NCBI GenBank assembly: GCA_964512305.1
Contig: CAZEIW010000099.1
Span: 1-6,112 of the forward strand
Reading direction: 5' to 3'
Source: CAZEIW01 sp964512305
Lineage (GTDB): Bacteria; Pseudomonadota; Gammaproteobacteria; Burkholderiales; Burkholderiaceae_F
DNA length: 6,112 bases
A program made the translations under genes and the position numbers. Within the stretch, counting starts at the first letter, position 1; each line of letters starts with the position of its first letter. A model generated the notes under the pieces. That model was not told where the DNA came from, searched no databases, and saw only the letters and a list, made by a program, of their open reading frames with translations. Below are positions 6,047 through 6,112 of this stretch, piece after piece.

Positions 6047-6048
6047 AC

Positions 6049-6055
6049 GGAGAGG
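6049..6055 (+). promoter_or_regulatory. Ribosome binding site of the last, partial gene
   Basis: GGAGAGG, a strong Shine-Dalgarno sequence, lies 5 nt before the ATG at 6061 and 2 nt after the preceding stop. It is the main evidence that a further operon gene begins at 6061. Confidence 0.75.
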
Positions 6056-6060
6056 CCTGC

Positions 6061-6112
6061 ATGGAAGCGGAACATCTGCGACTTGCCACCGCGCTCGATG
6101 CGCTGGAAGAGG
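6061..6112 (+). CDS. Start of a further operon gene (N-terminus only)
   Basis: An ATG at 6061 with a strong ribosome binding site opens a frame that continues past the right edge. Only MEAEHLRLATALDALEE is visible, an amphipathic, helix-prone start. It follows the DegT-family stop by 14 nt on the same strand, so it is most likely the next operon member. The product cannot be named from 17 residues. Confidence 0.65.
   Translation, partial: MEAEHLRLATALDALEE

Overview
The window is a segment of a nitrogen-fixation (nif) gene cluster from a GC-rich diazotroph. The GC-biased codon use, the NifA/sigma-54 type promoter and the gene set (NifB fused to a NifX-like domain, FdxN-type ferredoxin, nif IscA, NifZ, NifS, NifT) point to a proteobacterium. 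A beta-proteobacterium is my best guess, but nothing here proves the lineage.

Layout. Bases 1-306, minus strand, hold the N-terminal part of a periplasmic amino-acid-type ABC transporter binding protein, which runs off the left edge. Bases 307-537 form a divergent intergenic region. It contains a perfect TGT-N10-ACA NifA-type activator site (415-430) and a sigma-54 -24/-12 element (487-502) with correct GG-N10-GC spacing just upstream of nifB. From 538 to the right edge every gene is on the plus strand with gaps of 4-26 nt or an overlap: nifB, fdxN, an IscA/HesB-type carrier gene, nifZ, a 107-aa unrecognised gene, nifS, nifT, a DegT/DnrJ/EryC1/StrS-family gene, and the first 17 codons of another gene. 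This looks like one operon driven by the promoter before nifB.

How the genes fit together. NifS releases sulfur from cysteine for Fe-S cluster building. The IscA-type protein may carry Fe-S clusters. NifB, a radical SAM enzyme, fuses two [4Fe-4S] units into NifB-co, the precursor of the FeMo-cofactor, and the small 2[4Fe-4S] ferredoxin is a plausible electron donor for it. NifZ helps mature the P-cluster of the MoFe protein. NifT has no settled role.

The two least ordinary members are the 107-aa protein with a SPCCSRN motif, tucked between nifZ and nifS and overlapping nifZ, and the DegT-family protein. The latter keeps the fold-type-I landmarks but has glycine (Gly200) where the family has its catalytic PLP-binding lysine. 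It is therefore probably not a working transaminase and may be a repurposed nif accessory protein.
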